The notes: a model not told the origin generated them from the letters alone. 64,000 nucleotides of DNA from Pseudomonas sp. PICF141 (GCF_002286815.1 NZ_MUNM01000075.1:1-64000), one strand, 5' to 3'. Positions 52,626 through 61,840 are shown, numbered from the stretch's first letter. Translations and numbers: made by a program.

Positions 52626-52968
52626 GGTCGCATCCTGTCGTCAGATTTTTCTTGTTCATGGCCGCATTGGCGGCGTCCTTGTAGGCGTGTATAGCAAGGG
52701 ACGTTGCGAGGCGCAATTTTTCGCCATGGATGTCCCGATGTTCGGCGGTTATGTCGTTTTGATTAAATGTTTATGCACATTGCCCTGGAGGCGATGGCCT
52801 GTTCATTACGATTTTGTGAACTCGTTCTCATTTGTTTGCAAATGCCTGTTTTACCGGTTTTTTATTGGTATGAACAAAAAATGACCAGTGGTGTTTGGCG
52901 CGTAAAACAGCGTGGATATTGGATCCATGATAATTCCATCAACAGAGTTATCCACAGGCTTGGGTTGT
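52626..52968. other. gap with a DnaA-box and AT-rich stretch
   Basis: A 343-bp region, AT-rich compared with its flanks (TTTTACCGGTTTTTTATTGG). It holds a perfect TTATCCACA at 52948-52956. No gene is seen; the short frames here are too AT-rich and lack ribosome sites. Confidence 0.4.
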
Positions 52969-54198
52969 TTAAGGGCGTTCTGCCAGGAGCAGGAAATTAC
53001 GCGGTGTGAGTTGGGTTTCACAAAAGGTGCCGAGGCGAACGGTGTAACCCTGTTCGATGAGGAAAAGTGCCCGATCGAGGACCAGCCAGAGCTCCAGAGG
53101 CCGTCGGAAAAGGCCTCGCAGCAGTTCCAGATTGCGCACTTGCGCCAATCGCCGCCAACCGGCGGCTTCGAGTGTCGTCCAGTCTGGTGCGCCGACTGTG
53201 GATAAGTCTTTGAGTGCTGCCAGGTCGCGGCAGTAATCGGCGAAAGGTTTGTCCAGCCAGGCGCTGGGCAGGGAAGGGGTTGGCAGATATTCGTCGACGC
53301 CGCGCAGTTGCCGTTGCAGCAAGTCGAACGCCAGGCGCCGGGCCATGGAGGTGTCGCGCTGGCGTCGGACGCGAGCGCCGGCGGTGACGGTTTCGCTCAT
53401 CGGCAGGGCAAGATCATCAAGGGACAGACGCAGGTCGGAACGTTCAGCCGCACAGGAAAGCGCCTGATAGGTGTCCAGATTGATCCGGTTGTAGCAGCAC
53501 GGTGCGATGGCCAGTTGTTTGCAACCGGCGGCACTGGCGAGCTGGATCAGACGCACATGCAGATCACCGCACGCGTGCAGCGCTACGGTCGTGTTTTCGG
53601 CGTTCAACAAAGAGGCTGCGTCAGGGGCGAGCACATCTTGCTCGATGTGCAGCGCATGCAATTGATGACGCTGGCTGAGTGCCTGGCCGCTGGCAACCAG
53701 CGCCGGGTCGAATTCCAGGCACGTCAGTTGTTGCCCCGTTTGCAGCAGGCGCCGCCCCAAATGGCCCTTGCCCGAACACCAATCCAGCCAATGCGTCGGT
53801 GCATGAACAAACTGCAGGCGACTGGCGAACGCTTCAATCTGCTGCCATTTACGTCCCGGGACATCCACATTCAAGCGATGACCTGCCGCTTCAAGTTCAC
53901 GAGCCGGTAATTCATCCACCGCGCTCAGTTCAGCAGACTTCGCCGCCAATGAAGCAAACGGCTCCGGCGCATCAAGCAAACAAGGTTGGTTATGAGTGTT
54001 TTCCGCATCCTCCAGCGACCGACCGCGTAGCCAAAACGCCAACTCCGGGCAGGACGCTTCCCAAGGCAGTTGCAGATGGGTAAACGGTCGAGGTTGCCAC
54101 AGTGCCTGATGCTTGATCAGAAAAGCATCCAGCGCGGTGAAACGGGCGAGCAGGGCCTCGCCCGTCAGCACGCAGGCATTAACGCCCTTGGCAGGCAT
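52969..54198 (-). CDS. class I SAM methyltransferase with C-terminal extension
   Basis: A 409-residue methyltransferase. WLDWCSGKGHLGRRLLQTGQ (motif I) and a downstream SAM-binding region around residues 170-290 (LHACGDLHVRLIQLASAAGC, AIAPCCYNRI). The rest is unrecognised, with a Cys-rich core in CCYN. It overlaps the permease gene's end by 20 bases, so it is the fifth gene of the ABC operon (P-J-Q-M-methyltransferase). The start is uncertain; ATG 54198 is the likeliest, GTG at 54171 is possible. Confidence 0.8.
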   Translation of the reverse strand: MPAKGVNACVLTGEALLARFTALDAFLIKHQALWQPRPFTHLQLPWEASCPELAFWLRGRSLEDAENTHNQPCLLDAPEPFASLAAKSAELSAVDELPARELEAAGHRLNVDVPGRKWQQIEAFASRLQFVHAPTHWLDWCSGKGHLGRRLLQTGQQLTCLEFDPALVASGQALSQRHQLHALHIEQDVLAPDAASLLNAENTTVALHACGDLHVRLIQLASAAGCKQLAIAPCCYNRINLDTYQALSCAAERSDLRLSLDDLALPMSETVTAGARVRRQRDTSMARRLAFDLLQRQLRGVDEYLPTPSLPSAWLDKPFADYCRDLAALKDLSTVGAPDWTTLEAAGWRRLAQVRNLELLRGLFRRPLELWLVLDRALFLIEQGYTVRLGTFCETQLTPRNFLLLAERP

Positions 54199-54868
54199 CG
54201 ACGCGCAACCAGCGCTCCAGCAGCTTGAAGCCACGAACCAGCACGTAAGCCATCAGCAGATAGAACATGCCCGCAGCGAAGAAGATCTCCACTGGCAGGT
54301 AGGTACGGGCAATGATGGTGCGGGCCATGCCGGTCAATTCCAGCAAGGTCACGGTACTGGCCAGGGCACTGGCCTTGAGCATCAGAATTACTTCGTTGCT
54401 GTAGGCCGGCAGGCCGATGCGGGCCGCCCGCGGCAGCATGATGTAGAACAGCGCTTTGGCCCGGGACATGCCCAATGCCCGCGCCGCTTCAATCTCGCCT
54501 GGTGGAATGGCCTGGATTGCGCCGCGCAGGATCTCGGCGATGTAGGCCGCGGTGTGCAGGGTCATGGTCGCGGTGGCGCACCAGAACGGACTGCGCAGGT
54601 AAGGCCACATCGAACTGTTACGCACCGCGTCGAACTGCGCCAGGCCGTAGTAGACCAGGAACAGCTGAACCAGCAACGGTGTACCCCGGAAAAAGAAGAT
54701 ATAGCCGTAGGGGAACGCCCGCACGTACCAGTGTCGTGACGAGCGAGCGATGCCCAGTGGAATCGCCAGCAGCAACCCGGCGATCACGGCGATAGCCACC
54801 AGCTCCAGGGTCAGCGTCGCGCCCTGAGCCAGTTTTGGCAGCCACTTGATGATGACTTCCCAGTTCAT
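54179..54868 (-). CDS. hisM: basic amino acid ABC transporter permease (HisM-like)
   Basis: A 229-residue permease of an arginine/ornithine/histidine-type ABC uptake system: EVIIKWLPKLAQGATLTLEL start and an EAA loop EIEAARALGMSRAKALFYIM. Its start ATG overlaps the hisQ stop (TAATG). Five or more membrane segments. The 3' end overlaps the methyltransferase start by 20 bases. Substrate is a basic amino acid, by family. Confidence 0.92.
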   Translation of the reverse strand: MNWEVIIKWLPKLAQGATLTLELVAIAVIAGLLLAIPLGIARSSRHWYVRAFPYGYIFFFRGTPLLVQLFLVYYGLAQFDAVRNSSMWPYLRSPFWCATATMTLHTAAYIAEILRGAIQAIPPGEIEAARALGMSRAKALFYIMLPRAARIGLPAYSNEVILMLKASALASTVTLLELTGMARTIIARTYLPVEIFFAAGMFYLLMAYVLVRGFKLLERWLRVDACQGR

Positions 54869-55560
54869 TAAGTGTTCCTCGCGAAGCCGCGAGCGGCGCG
54901 TCGTTCCATAAAGTGCATGCCGGTCATGGCCAGAATGGTCAGGCCCAGATACATGAAGGCAGCCACCATGTAGAAGGTGAACGGTTGTTTGGAGATGGTC
55001 ACGCCGATTTGTGTGTGGCGCATGATTTCTTCCAGGCCGATGACAGAGACCAACGCGGTGTCTTTCATCAGGATCATGAACAGGTTGCCCAGGCCCGGCA
55101 GGGCGATGCGCCACATTTGCGGCATGATCAGTCGGGTAAAGATGCGAAATTTCGACAAGCCCAGGGCAACGCCGGCTTCACGGTGACCCTTTGGAATTGC
55201 CAGGATCGCACCGCGAAACACTTCCGTGGCGTAGGCGCCGAAGCATAGTCCCAGCGCAATGACGCCGGCGGCGAAGGCGTTGAGTTCGAGGTCGGGGTTG
55301 CCGAAAAACTCACCCAAGGCACGCATCAGGTTGACTGTGCCGAAGTAGATCAACAGCACCCAGAGTAACTCCGGGATACCGCGAACCAGCGTGGAATAAG
55401 TACCGCCAAGCCATTGCAGCGGCTTGTAGGGGGAGGTCTTGGCCAAGGCGCCGAGCAGACCGAGCACCAGCCCCAGGCACAAGGCCGAGAGTGCCAGTTT
55501 CACAGTCATCAGCGCGCCAGCGGCGAGCGCCGGGCCGAATCCGTAGAGGTCGATAATCAT
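54868..55560 (-). CDS. hisQ: basic amino acid ABC transporter permease (HisQ-like)
   Basis: A 230-residue permease partner of HisM: TLVRGIPELLWVLLIYFGT and the EAA-type loop REAGVALGLSKFRIFTRLIM. Five membrane segments. Its stop overlaps the next permease's start by one base. It is the third gene of the operon after the ATPase and binding protein. Confidence 0.92.
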   Translation of the reverse strand: MIIDLYGFGPALAAGALMTVKLALSALCLGLVLGLLGALAKTSPYKPLQWLGGTYSTLVRGIPELLWVLLIYFGTVNLMRALGEFFGNPDLELNAFAAGVIALGLCFGAYATEVFRGAILAIPKGHREAGVALGLSKFRIFTRLIMPQMWRIALPGLGNLFMILMKDTALVSVIGLEEIMRHTQIGVTISKQPFTFYMVAAFMYLGLTILAMTGMHFMERRAARGFARNT

Positions 55561-55638
55561 GGATTTCTATTCAAATCGCGGCAGGCAAGGCGAAGGACCG
55601 ACACCGTCACAGAACGGCGTCGGCCAGGCAGGTCAGCA

Positions 55639-56385
55639 TCAATAGATGCTGAACGGGAAGTACTTGTCGTTGATCTTTTTGTAGGTGCCATCAGCGACGA
55701 TTTCTTTCAGCGCATTGTCCAGCTTTTCGCGAATCGGGTCGTTCTTGCGCACAGCGATACCGATCTTGTCGCTTTCTTCAACCGGGTCGCCCTTGAATTC
55801 GTAAGCCCGGCCGGCGTCGCTTTTGAGCCATTCGTAGTTGACGTACTTGTCGGCGAGGATGGCGTCCAGACGTCCCGAAGTCAGGTCCAGGTAGGCGTTT
55901 TCCTGGGTGTCGTAGAGTTTGATTTCGACACCTTCCATGTTGTCTTCCAGCCAGGTGCCGGCCAGGGTCGCGCGTTGGGCGCCGATCACTTTGCCCTGCA
56001 ACGACTCCTTGTCGGTTTTGAAGTCGACGTTTTTCGGTGCGATGAACTGCAGCTTGTTGGAGTAGTACGGGGCGGTGAAGTCCACCGCTTGCTTGCGTTC
56101 GTCAGTGATCGACATCGAGGAGATCAGGAAGTCGAACTTCTTGGCGTTCAGGGCCGGGATGATGCCGTCCCAGTCGGACGTGACCACGGTGCACTCGACT
56201 TTCATCTTGGCGCACAGGGCGTCACCGATTTCTTTGTCGAAGCCGACGACATTGCCACTGGCATCTTTGTTATTGAACGGCGGGTAGGCCGCTTCGATGC
56301 CCATCTTCAAGGTCTCGGCGGCGGCACCGGCGCTGAAGGCCAGAGTGACAGCAGCGGCCAGGAAGATTTTTTTGTAGTTCTGCAT
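55639..56385 (-). CDS. artJ: periplasmic basic amino acid binding protein
   Basis: A 248-residue solute-binding protein. Signal peptide MQNYKKIFLAAAVTLAFSAG ending AAA-E. The mature part has LKMGIEAAYPPFNNKDASGN, DGIIPALNAKKFDFLISSMS and GRLDAILADKYVNYEW, typical of lysine/arginine/ornithine/histidine binders. ATG 56385 is chosen (signal peptide begins there). It follows the ATPase gene by 13 bp and precedes hisQ by 78 bp. Confidence 0.92.
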   Translation of the reverse strand: MQNYKKIFLAAAVTLAFSAGAAAETLKMGIEAAYPPFNNKDASGNVVGFDKEIGDALCAKMKVECTVVTSDWDGIIPALNAKKFDFLISSMSITDERKQAVDFTAPYYSNKLQFIAPKNVDFKTDKESLQGKVIGAQRATLAGTWLEDNMEGVEIKLYDTQENAYLDLTSGRLDAILADKYVNYEWLKSDAGRAYEFKGDPVEESDKIGIAVRKNDPIREKLDNALKEIVADGTYKKINDKYFPFSIY

Positions 56386-56398
56386 GCGGGTAGCTCCG

Positions 56399-57172
56399 TT
56401 AGCGGTTGCTGGACATGAATTGTTTGCAGCGTGCCGAAAGCGGGTTTTCAAACACCTGCTGCGGCGATCCTTGTTCTTCGACCAGGCCTTGGTGAAGGAA
56501 CACCACTTCGCTGGACACCTGACGGGCAAAGCCCATTTCATGGGTCACAAGCAGCATGGTGCGGCCTTCTTCGGCCAATGCGCGGATGACATTAAGTACT
56601 TCCTGGACCATTTCCGGGTCAAGGGCGGAGGTGGGTTCGTCGAACAGAATGACTTTGGGCTGCATCGCCAGGGTGCGGGCGATGGCCGCGCGTTGCTGCT
56701 GGCCGCCGGAGAGTTGCGACGGGTAGGCGTGGCGCTTGTCAGCGATACCGACCTTGGCCAGCAAGGCTTCGGCGACTTCAATGGCTTCGGCCTTACTTTG
56801 GCCGAGCACGCGGCGCGGGGCTTCGATGATGTTGTCGAGCACGCTCATGTGCGGCCAGAGATTAAAGTTCTGAAATACAAAACCAATCTCGCTGCGCAGG
56901 CGATTGATCTGCTTGCCATCGGCAGCGACCAGTTCGCCGTTCTTGGCGGCTTTGAGCTTGAGTTCTTCGCCGGCGACCAGGATCTGGCCCTGGTGCGGGT
57001 TTTCCAGCAGGTTAATGCAACGCAGGAATGTGGACTTGCCGGAACCGGAGGAACCCAGGATCGAGATCACATCGCCGTCGCGGGCGGTCAGCGAGATGCC
57101 TTTGAGCACCTCAAGCTGTCCGTAGCGTTTGTGCAAGTTGCGGATTTCAAGCGCGGGCGTGGCCTCAGCCAT
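56399..57172 (-). CDS. hisP: basic amino acid ABC transporter ATPase
   Basis: A 257-residue ATPase: Walker A ILGSSGSGKSTFLRCINLLE, signature QLSGGQQQRAAIARTLAMQP, Walker B VILFDEPTSALDPEMV. Together with the two permeases and the binding protein it takes up arginine/ornithine/histidine-like amino acids. It is first in the operon, an order unlike P. aeruginosa aotJQMOP (as I recall), so it may be a distinct paralogous system. Confidence 0.93.
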   Translation of the reverse strand: MAEATPALEIRNLHKRYGQLEVLKGISLTARDGDVISILGSSGSGKSTFLRCINLLENPHQGQILVAGEELKLKAAKNGELVAADGKQINRLRSEIGFVFQNFNLWPHMSVLDNIIEAPRRVLGQSKAEAIEVAEALLAKVGIADKRHAYPSQLSGGQQQRAAIARTLAMQPKVILFDEPTSALDPEMVQEVLNVIRALAEEGRTMLLVTHEMGFARQVSSEVVFLHQGLVEEQGSPQQVFENPLSARCKQFMSSNR

Positions 57173-57714
57173 GTGCGTTCCTCATAGTGTTTTGCGCTCC
57201 TGCTATTGGCGGCCTTCCTGGCGAGGCGGCCAAGCTAGCATAGCGTTCGAATGGCAGCCAACAGCGCTACGGACGGTAAACGGGTGGCATGTGGCAGGTT
57301 GTCGCATCGGCACAGCAGACTGTCGCCCTATCAACAACCGAACAGCCGTTTGAACGCGCTCGGACGTGGCTGTCGCGTAAAAAAAGGCGCGATGTTGCCA
57401 GCTTTGACGGGGTGTTGGAAGCGCCAACCGGACAAACGTTCCTGATCTGCACTTTTATTGTGCGTGCCTGTATTTCTTGATGTGTTTCTAGTGCGCAGAT
57501 TCGTTACTGAAGTGGGTGGCAGAGTAACGCTGTGGCGAAATGCTATTGATCTCAATGACTTGCGATAACTGCCCGACCAGCGTGCAGGCCCCGTGTAATG
57601 GGCGTGCGAAACATTTTGGCGCAAATATTGCGTGCAGAATAAGAAACGCCCTGTTGGATTATTTTTACGAGTCAGGCGGGCGACGTCATCGCTTTCCTTG
57701 CAAAGGTAGTCTTA
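57173..57714. promoter_or_regulatory. divergent hisP/gabP regulatory gap
   Basis: A 542-bp region between divergent promoters. CGCAAATATTGCG (57620-57632) is a perfect 13-bp palindrome 83 bp before gabP and could be an operator. GTCTTAATG contains the gabP start. No gene is seen; short frames in both directions are shadows. Confidence 0.4.
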
Positions 57715-59109
57715 ATGAGTAGTAGCCAAAGCTCCTCCAATGGCCTTGAACAAGGGCTAAAACCGCGTCATGTGACCATGCTGTCGATTGCCGGGGTTAT
57801 CGGCGCCGGCCTGTTTGTGGGCTCCGGCCACGCCATTGCCGCTGCCGGCCCGGCCGTGCTGTTGGCTTACGCGGCCGCCGGTGCCCTCGTGGTTCTGGTC
57901 ATGCGAATGCTCGGCGAGATGGCCGTTGCATCGCCAGACACAGGTTCCTTCTCCACGTACGCCGATCGCGCGATCGGTCACTGGGCCGGTTTCACCATCG
58001 GCTGGCTCTACTGGTGGTTCTGGGTTTTGGTCATCCCGCTGGAGGCTATCGCTGCCGCGACCATTCTGCATGCCTGGTTCCCGGGTGTGGCGATCTGGGC
58101 CTTCACCTTGGTGATCACCTTGCTGCTGACCGTGACCAACCTGTTCAGCGTGAATAACTACGGTGAGTTCGAGTTCTGGTTTGCCCTGGTCAAAGTCGTA
58201 GCGATCATCGGCTTTATCGGTCTTGGCATTCTGGCAATCTTCGGCTTCTTGCCGACCAGCCAGGTCAGCGGCGTGTCGCATTTGTTTGACACGCAAGGCT
58301 TCCTGCCAAACGGCATGGGCGCGGTGCTGGGTGCCATCCTGACCACCATGTTTTCCTTCATGGGCACCGAGATTGTGACCATCGCGGCTGCGGAGTCGAA
58401 GAACCCAGGCAAGCAAATCTCCAAGGCCACCAACTCGGTGATCTGGCGGATCGGCTTGTTCTATCTCGTATCGATCTTCATCGTCGTGGCTCTGGTGCCA
58501 TGGAATGACCCGGTTCTGGCCAGCGTGGGTTCCTACCAGACCGTGCTGGAGCGCATGGGTATCCCGAATGCCAAGCTGATCGTCGATATCGTGGTTCTGG
58601 TTGCGGTAACCAGTTGCCTGAACTCGGCGCTCTACACTGCTTCGCGCATGATGTTCTCGTTGGGCAAGCGCGGCGATGCGCCGGCCGTTTCCCAGCGCAC
58701 CAACAGCAGCGGCACACCTTACTGGGCCGTGATGCTATCGACCGCAGCTGCGTTTCTTGCAGTGTTCGCCAACTACGTGGCCCCGGCCGCTGTATTCGAA
58801 TTCTTGCTGGCCAGCTCGGGCGCCATCGCGTTGCTGGTGTATCTGGTGATCGCGATTTCGCAACTGCGTATGCGCAAACAGCGTATGGCTCGCGGTGAAA
58901 AAATCGTCTTCAGCATGTGGCTGTTCCCGGGCCTGACCTACGCAGTGATCGTATTCATTGTCGCGGCCCTGACCATCATGCTGTTCCAGGAAGCCCATCG
59001 CGCGGAGATTCTCGCGACCGGTTTGCTGAGCCTGTTGGTAGTGACTGCCGGGTTGTTAGTGGCTCGCCGTCGCAAGGTGCAGAAGATGGGGGCGGTGGTA
59101 CTGAACTGA
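57715..59109 (+). CDS. gabP: GABA permease (APC superfamily)
   Basis: A 464-residue amino acid/GABA permease with about twelve membrane segments. HVTMLSIAGVIGAGLFVGSG is the first APC signature; GSFSTYADRAIGHWAGFTIG and LYWWFWVLVIPLEA follow in the consensus region. It is probably for GABA, but other amino acids are possible. It is monocistronic and followed by a terminator. Its position beside an uptake operon for basic amino acids fits arginine/putrescine metabolism. Confidence 0.85.
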   Translation: MSSSQSSSNGLEQGLKPRHVTMLSIAGVIGAGLFVGSGHAIAAAGPAVLLAYAAAGALVVLVMRMLGEMAVASPDTGSFSTYADRAIGHWAGFTIGWLYWWFWVLVIPLEAIAAATILHAWFPGVAIWAFTLVITLLLTVTNLFSVNNYGEFEFWFALVKVVAIIGFIGLGILAIFGFLPTSQVSGVSHLFDTQGFLPNGMGAVLGAILTTMFSFMGTEIVTIAAAESKNPGKQISKATNSVIWRIGLFYLVSIFIVVALVPWNDPVLASVGSYQTVLERMGIPNAKLIVDIVVLVAVTSCLNSALYTASRMMFSLGKRGDAPAVSQRTNSSGTPYWAVMLSTAAAFLAVFANYVAPAAVFEFLLASSGAIALLVYLVIAISQLRMRKQRMARGEKIVFSMWLFPGLTYAVIVFIVAALTIMLFQEAHRAEILATGLLSLLVVTAGLLVARRRKVQKMGAVVLN

Positions 59110-59127
59110 TTCGTACCCTGTAAGGCC

Positions 59128-59165
59128 AAACGGCCGCTGTCAGTGATGACAAGCGGCCGTTTTTG
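59128..59165 (+). terminator. rho-independent terminator of gabP
   Basis: AAACGGCCGCT and AGCGGCCGTTTTT form an 11-bp stem with a T5 tail, 19 bases after gabP. Confidence 0.93.
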
Positions 59166-59192
59166 TTTCTAATCAAGCAACAGCGCAAAACT

Positions 59193-59315
59193 TGTAGCAG
59201 CTGGCGAAGCTTGCGTTCGGCAGTCGTATAAACCTGCTCGCGAGGTCATCCTGATCAACCGCGTCGTCTGACTTCACGACTGCTGCGCAGCCGAACGCAG
59301 GCTTCGCCAGCTACA
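59193..59315. repeat. REP doublet, fourth sequence class
   Basis: TGTAGCAGCTGGCGAAGCTT (59193 onward) is repeated as inverse GCCGAACGCAGGCTTCGCCAGCTACA at 59290-59315. It differs from the other REP units and lies between gabP and the hypothetical genes. Confidence 0.8.
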
Positions 59316-59340
59316 GGTCGTGTTACGGCTTGATGGGTGT

Positions 59341-59793
59341 TTACTCGGCCTTTTCTTCCTGGGCATCCAGGGACTGGCGATAACTGTCCAGCGCATCGCC
59401 AAAGTCAGTGATGAATTGTGGGTCGGTCAGCCAGGCCTGGGCCGCGTCGCGGTCCATGCCGTCGGCCCACATGCGGTAGTCGATCAGCATGTCAGCGGCC
59501 AGGTGTGTGGCGGCCATGGCCTCGTTGTCGGCGTTCTCCAGGTCCAGCAGTTCTGGATGGTCGCTGATGATTTCGGCGAGGTCTGACAGCAGGGTCAGCA
59601 GCATGTCGTTGCGGCTGGTAGCCTCGGCGTCACGCATTTTGCTGAACATTGCCAGGGTGTATTCCGGAATCGGCTCACCGGGTTCGCCCAGGTCATCGTC
59701 CAGCGCGGCGGGTTTTCTGCCGTGGATATTGATTTGCCTGGCTTTGATCTTGGCGCGTTTGGCGCGTTTCTGTTGCTTGTTCAGGGAGGCCAT
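59341..59793 (-). CDS. hypothetical protein, basic N-terminus, tandem paralog 1
   Basis: A 150-residue soluble protein. The N-terminus NKQQKRAKRAKIKARQ is highly basic and perhaps binds nucleic acid; the rest is acidic and helical (DLAEIISDHPELLDLENADN). It resembles the next gene, 59800-60216, in layout and N-terminus, so the two are tandem relatives. Gap of six bases; likely co-transcribed. Family unknown. Confidence 0.7.
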   Translation of the reverse strand: MASLNKQQKRAKRAKIKARQINIHGRKPAALDDDLGEPGEPIPEYTLAMFSKMRDAEATSRNDMLLTLLSDLAEIISDHPELLDLENADNEAMAATHLAADMLIDYRMWADGMDRDAAQAWLTDPQFITDFGDALDSYRQSLDAQEEKAE

Positions 59794-59799
59794 GGGAAC

Positions 59800-60216
59800 T
59801 CAGTTCGATTTCTGTTGGTTTTGGGTTGCGATGGCGTCGGACGCCGCCACGTAGTCAGCCTGGAAGGCTGGGGATTCGATCCACGCCAGTGCGCCGGCTT
59901 CGTCCACTTCGGTGGACCATTGGCGATACTCGATCAGCGCGGCGACGATAAAATCTGTCGCTGTTTCTTCGCCTTCCTGCTCCAGCACCAACGCGAGCAG
60001 CGGGTGTTCAAGGAAGGCCCTGCACATGGCTTGCTGGCTGATCTTCTGCGCGTCGATCATTTCTTTGAACAGGTCAGTCAGGTCCACCGATTCGAAGTCG
60101 ATGCGATCGTCGTTCGGGTCCAGCTCCACCGGCGCGGCGGCCCGCTGGGTGCGGTTCTGCTTGGCCTTGGCTTTGGCGCGGGAAGCGCGTTTGTTCTGCT
60201 TGTTGGCGGAGGCCAT
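59800..60216 (-). CDS. hypothetical protein, basic N-terminus, tandem paralog 2
   Basis: A 138-residue soluble protein starting MASANKQNKRASRAKAKAKQ, with an acidic helical body (DDRIDFESVDLTDLFKEMID). It shares the N-terminal layout and the ending ALIEYRQWSTEVDEAGALAW with the previous gene's MLIDYRMWADGMDRDAAQAW. ATG 60216 is chosen over a longer frame. Upstream gene of a two-gene unit. Family unknown. Confidence 0.7.
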   Translation of the reverse strand: MASANKQNKRASRAKAKAKQNRTQRAAAPVELDPNDDRIDFESVDLTDLFKEMIDAQKISQQAMCRAFLEHPLLALVLEQEGEETATDFIVAALIEYRQWSTEVDEAGALAWIESPAFQADYVAASDAIATQNQQKSN

Positions 60217-60253
60217 GGGCGTCGTTCCGTAATTCGTTGAGAGGGCGCATCCA

Positions 60254-60518
60254 TCAACTGCGTGGCACTCGCCGCCCGGGTGTGTCGGGGGCCAGCTCGC
60301 TGGTTCGCAGCCAGGACAATGCAATAGGCCATAGTGTGGCTTGGTATGCGCTGCGAAAAAAGGCGAAATGTCCGACTTCTTCTTCGCCGATATCTTCGGG
60401 GTCGATTCGCAGGTGAGTGTTGGTACTCCCAGTGAAGTCGCCGAGCAGGCGTTCGATGGCCTTTGCGGCTAGCCACTCACGACAGTCCTCACGCCGTTTA
60501 TGAATAATCCACCCGGGC
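60254..60518 (-). pseudogene. C-terminal remnant of an alpha/beta hydrolase
   Basis: The minus-strand frame here reads AIERLLGDFTG, then LRIDPEDIGEEEVGHFAFFR and YQATLWPIALSWL. This matches the C-terminal end of COG4757-type alpha/beta hydrolases (GHFGFFR...LWP...WL), from memory. Only the last ~60 residues remain; upstream is the tail of the YhcG gene, whose stop is at 60519. The 5' part of the hydrolase appears to have been replaced. The frame runs into the YhcG gene out of register, so it is not a functional fusion. Confidence 0.55.
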
Positions 60519-61577
60519 TTATCGGAGCCTCTGCTTGAGCAGCCGCTCCTCAAGCACCGCCCATTCCCGATCCAGTTCCGTACGAAGTTCTTCCTCACTC
60601 GGCAGCACCAGTCTGTAGGTGCTGGCGAACAGTTGTTCGTTGCCTTGCAGCACAGAATAGCGCACCACCGATTCATCTTTTTGCGCGCAGAGAATGAGGC
60701 CGACGGTGGGGCTATCTTCCGGTCCGCGCTTGAGGTCGTCATACATGCGCACGTACATGTCCATCTGGCCGACATCCTGGTGGGTGAGTACGCCGCGTTT
60801 GAGGTCGAAGATGACGAAGCACTTGAGCAGGTAGTTGTAGAACACCAGGTCGATGTAGAAGTCTTTGCTCTCGATACTGATGCGTTGCTGGCGAGCGATG
60901 AAGGCGAAGCCTTTGCCCAGTTCGAGCAGGAAGCCCTGGAGTTGATCGATCAAGGCTTGTTCAAGTTCGCTTTCCTGGATCAGGCCCGCGTTAGGCATAC
61001 CGAGAAACTCCAGTAGCACGGGGTCACGAATGAATTCCCGAGGGCTGGCGTTCATTTGCTGGATGTTGGTGTCGGCTTCCTGTTTGACGCCAGCCCGGTC
61101 GCGGCTCGCCAGCAGGCGTTCGTAATAGAGGGTATTGATCTGGCGCTCGAGGGCGCGACTTGACCAGTTCTGCAGAGCGGATTCGTTCATGTACCAGTGG
61201 CGGGCATTGTCATTGTCGACTCGTAGCAGTCTGCGGTAATGGGTCCAGCTCAATTCGGAACGCACTGCGTTCCAAATTGGAAAGGTCTGATAGAAATCCC
61301 GCATGTAGCGAAGATTGCGCTCGTCAAAACCTTTCCCGAACTGCCCCGTCAGTACTTTCGCCAGCGTCGATAGCAACTGCTTGCCATAAACCGCCCGTCG
61401 AGCGCCTTCCTGCTCGAACTCCACAATATGCCGTCCGATCTGCCAACAGGTTTGCACCTGAACAGTATCGACCGCTCGCAGCACTTTCTGACGCGCTTCA
61501 CGGATCAATTCGCCAAGATTGCCGAGCAGTGAAGTGATCTGTGGATCTTGAGTGTTACCGGGTTTGAGGGAGCTCAT
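60519..61577 (-). CDS. yhcG: DUF1016/YhcG PD-(D/E)XK nuclease-family protein
   Basis: A 352-residue YhcG-type protein with an N-terminal DUF1016 helical domain (LLGNLGELIREARQKVLRAV, QIGRHIVEFEQEG, YGKQLLSTLAKVLTGQFG, ERNLRYMRDFYQTFP) and a C-terminal PD-(D/E)XK nuclease domain: DFYIDLVFYN and CFVIFDLKRG give the Asp and DxK catalytic pair. ATG 61577 is chosen. These proteins are found in mobile and defence contexts. Here the gene abuts a truncated hydrolase and has no partner. Function unproven. Confidence 0.88.
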   Translation of the reverse strand: MSSLKPGNTQDPQITSLLGNLGELIREARQKVLRAVDTVQVQTCWQIGRHIVEFEQEGARRAVYGKQLLSTLAKVLTGQFGKGFDERNLRYMRDFYQTFPIWNAVRSELSWTHYRRLLRVDNDNARHWYMNESALQNWSSRALERQINTLYYERLLASRDRAGVKQEADTNIQQMNASPREFIRDPVLLEFLGMPNAGLIQESELEQALIDQLQGFLLELGKGFAFIARQQRISIESKDFYIDLVFYNYLLKCFVIFDLKRGVLTHQDVGQMDMYVRMYDDLKRGPEDSPTVGLILCAQKDESVVRYSVLQGNEQLFASTYRLVLPSEEELRTELDREWAVLEERLLKQRLR

Positions 61578-61840
61578 GAGATTTTTCCGCGGCTGTAGGA
61601 AACGAGCGGAAGAGGATGGCAAAAGCGTGATGGTCCGCGATGCCGGGCGCGGCTGGTAAATCGGAAGGAAATAGCGGATCCGTTTGCAGGACCGTGCCGA
61701 CCGAAGGGGGTGTTGAAGGAGCAAAAGGCGTAGTCCGATTCGTAGTAAACCCAAGTTTGAATCGATCTAAAACTTGAACATTCGGTAACAAATCTAAAAA
61801 GAGTAACGATTGGGTTCTGCGTAACCCGGGAGTCGTCATC

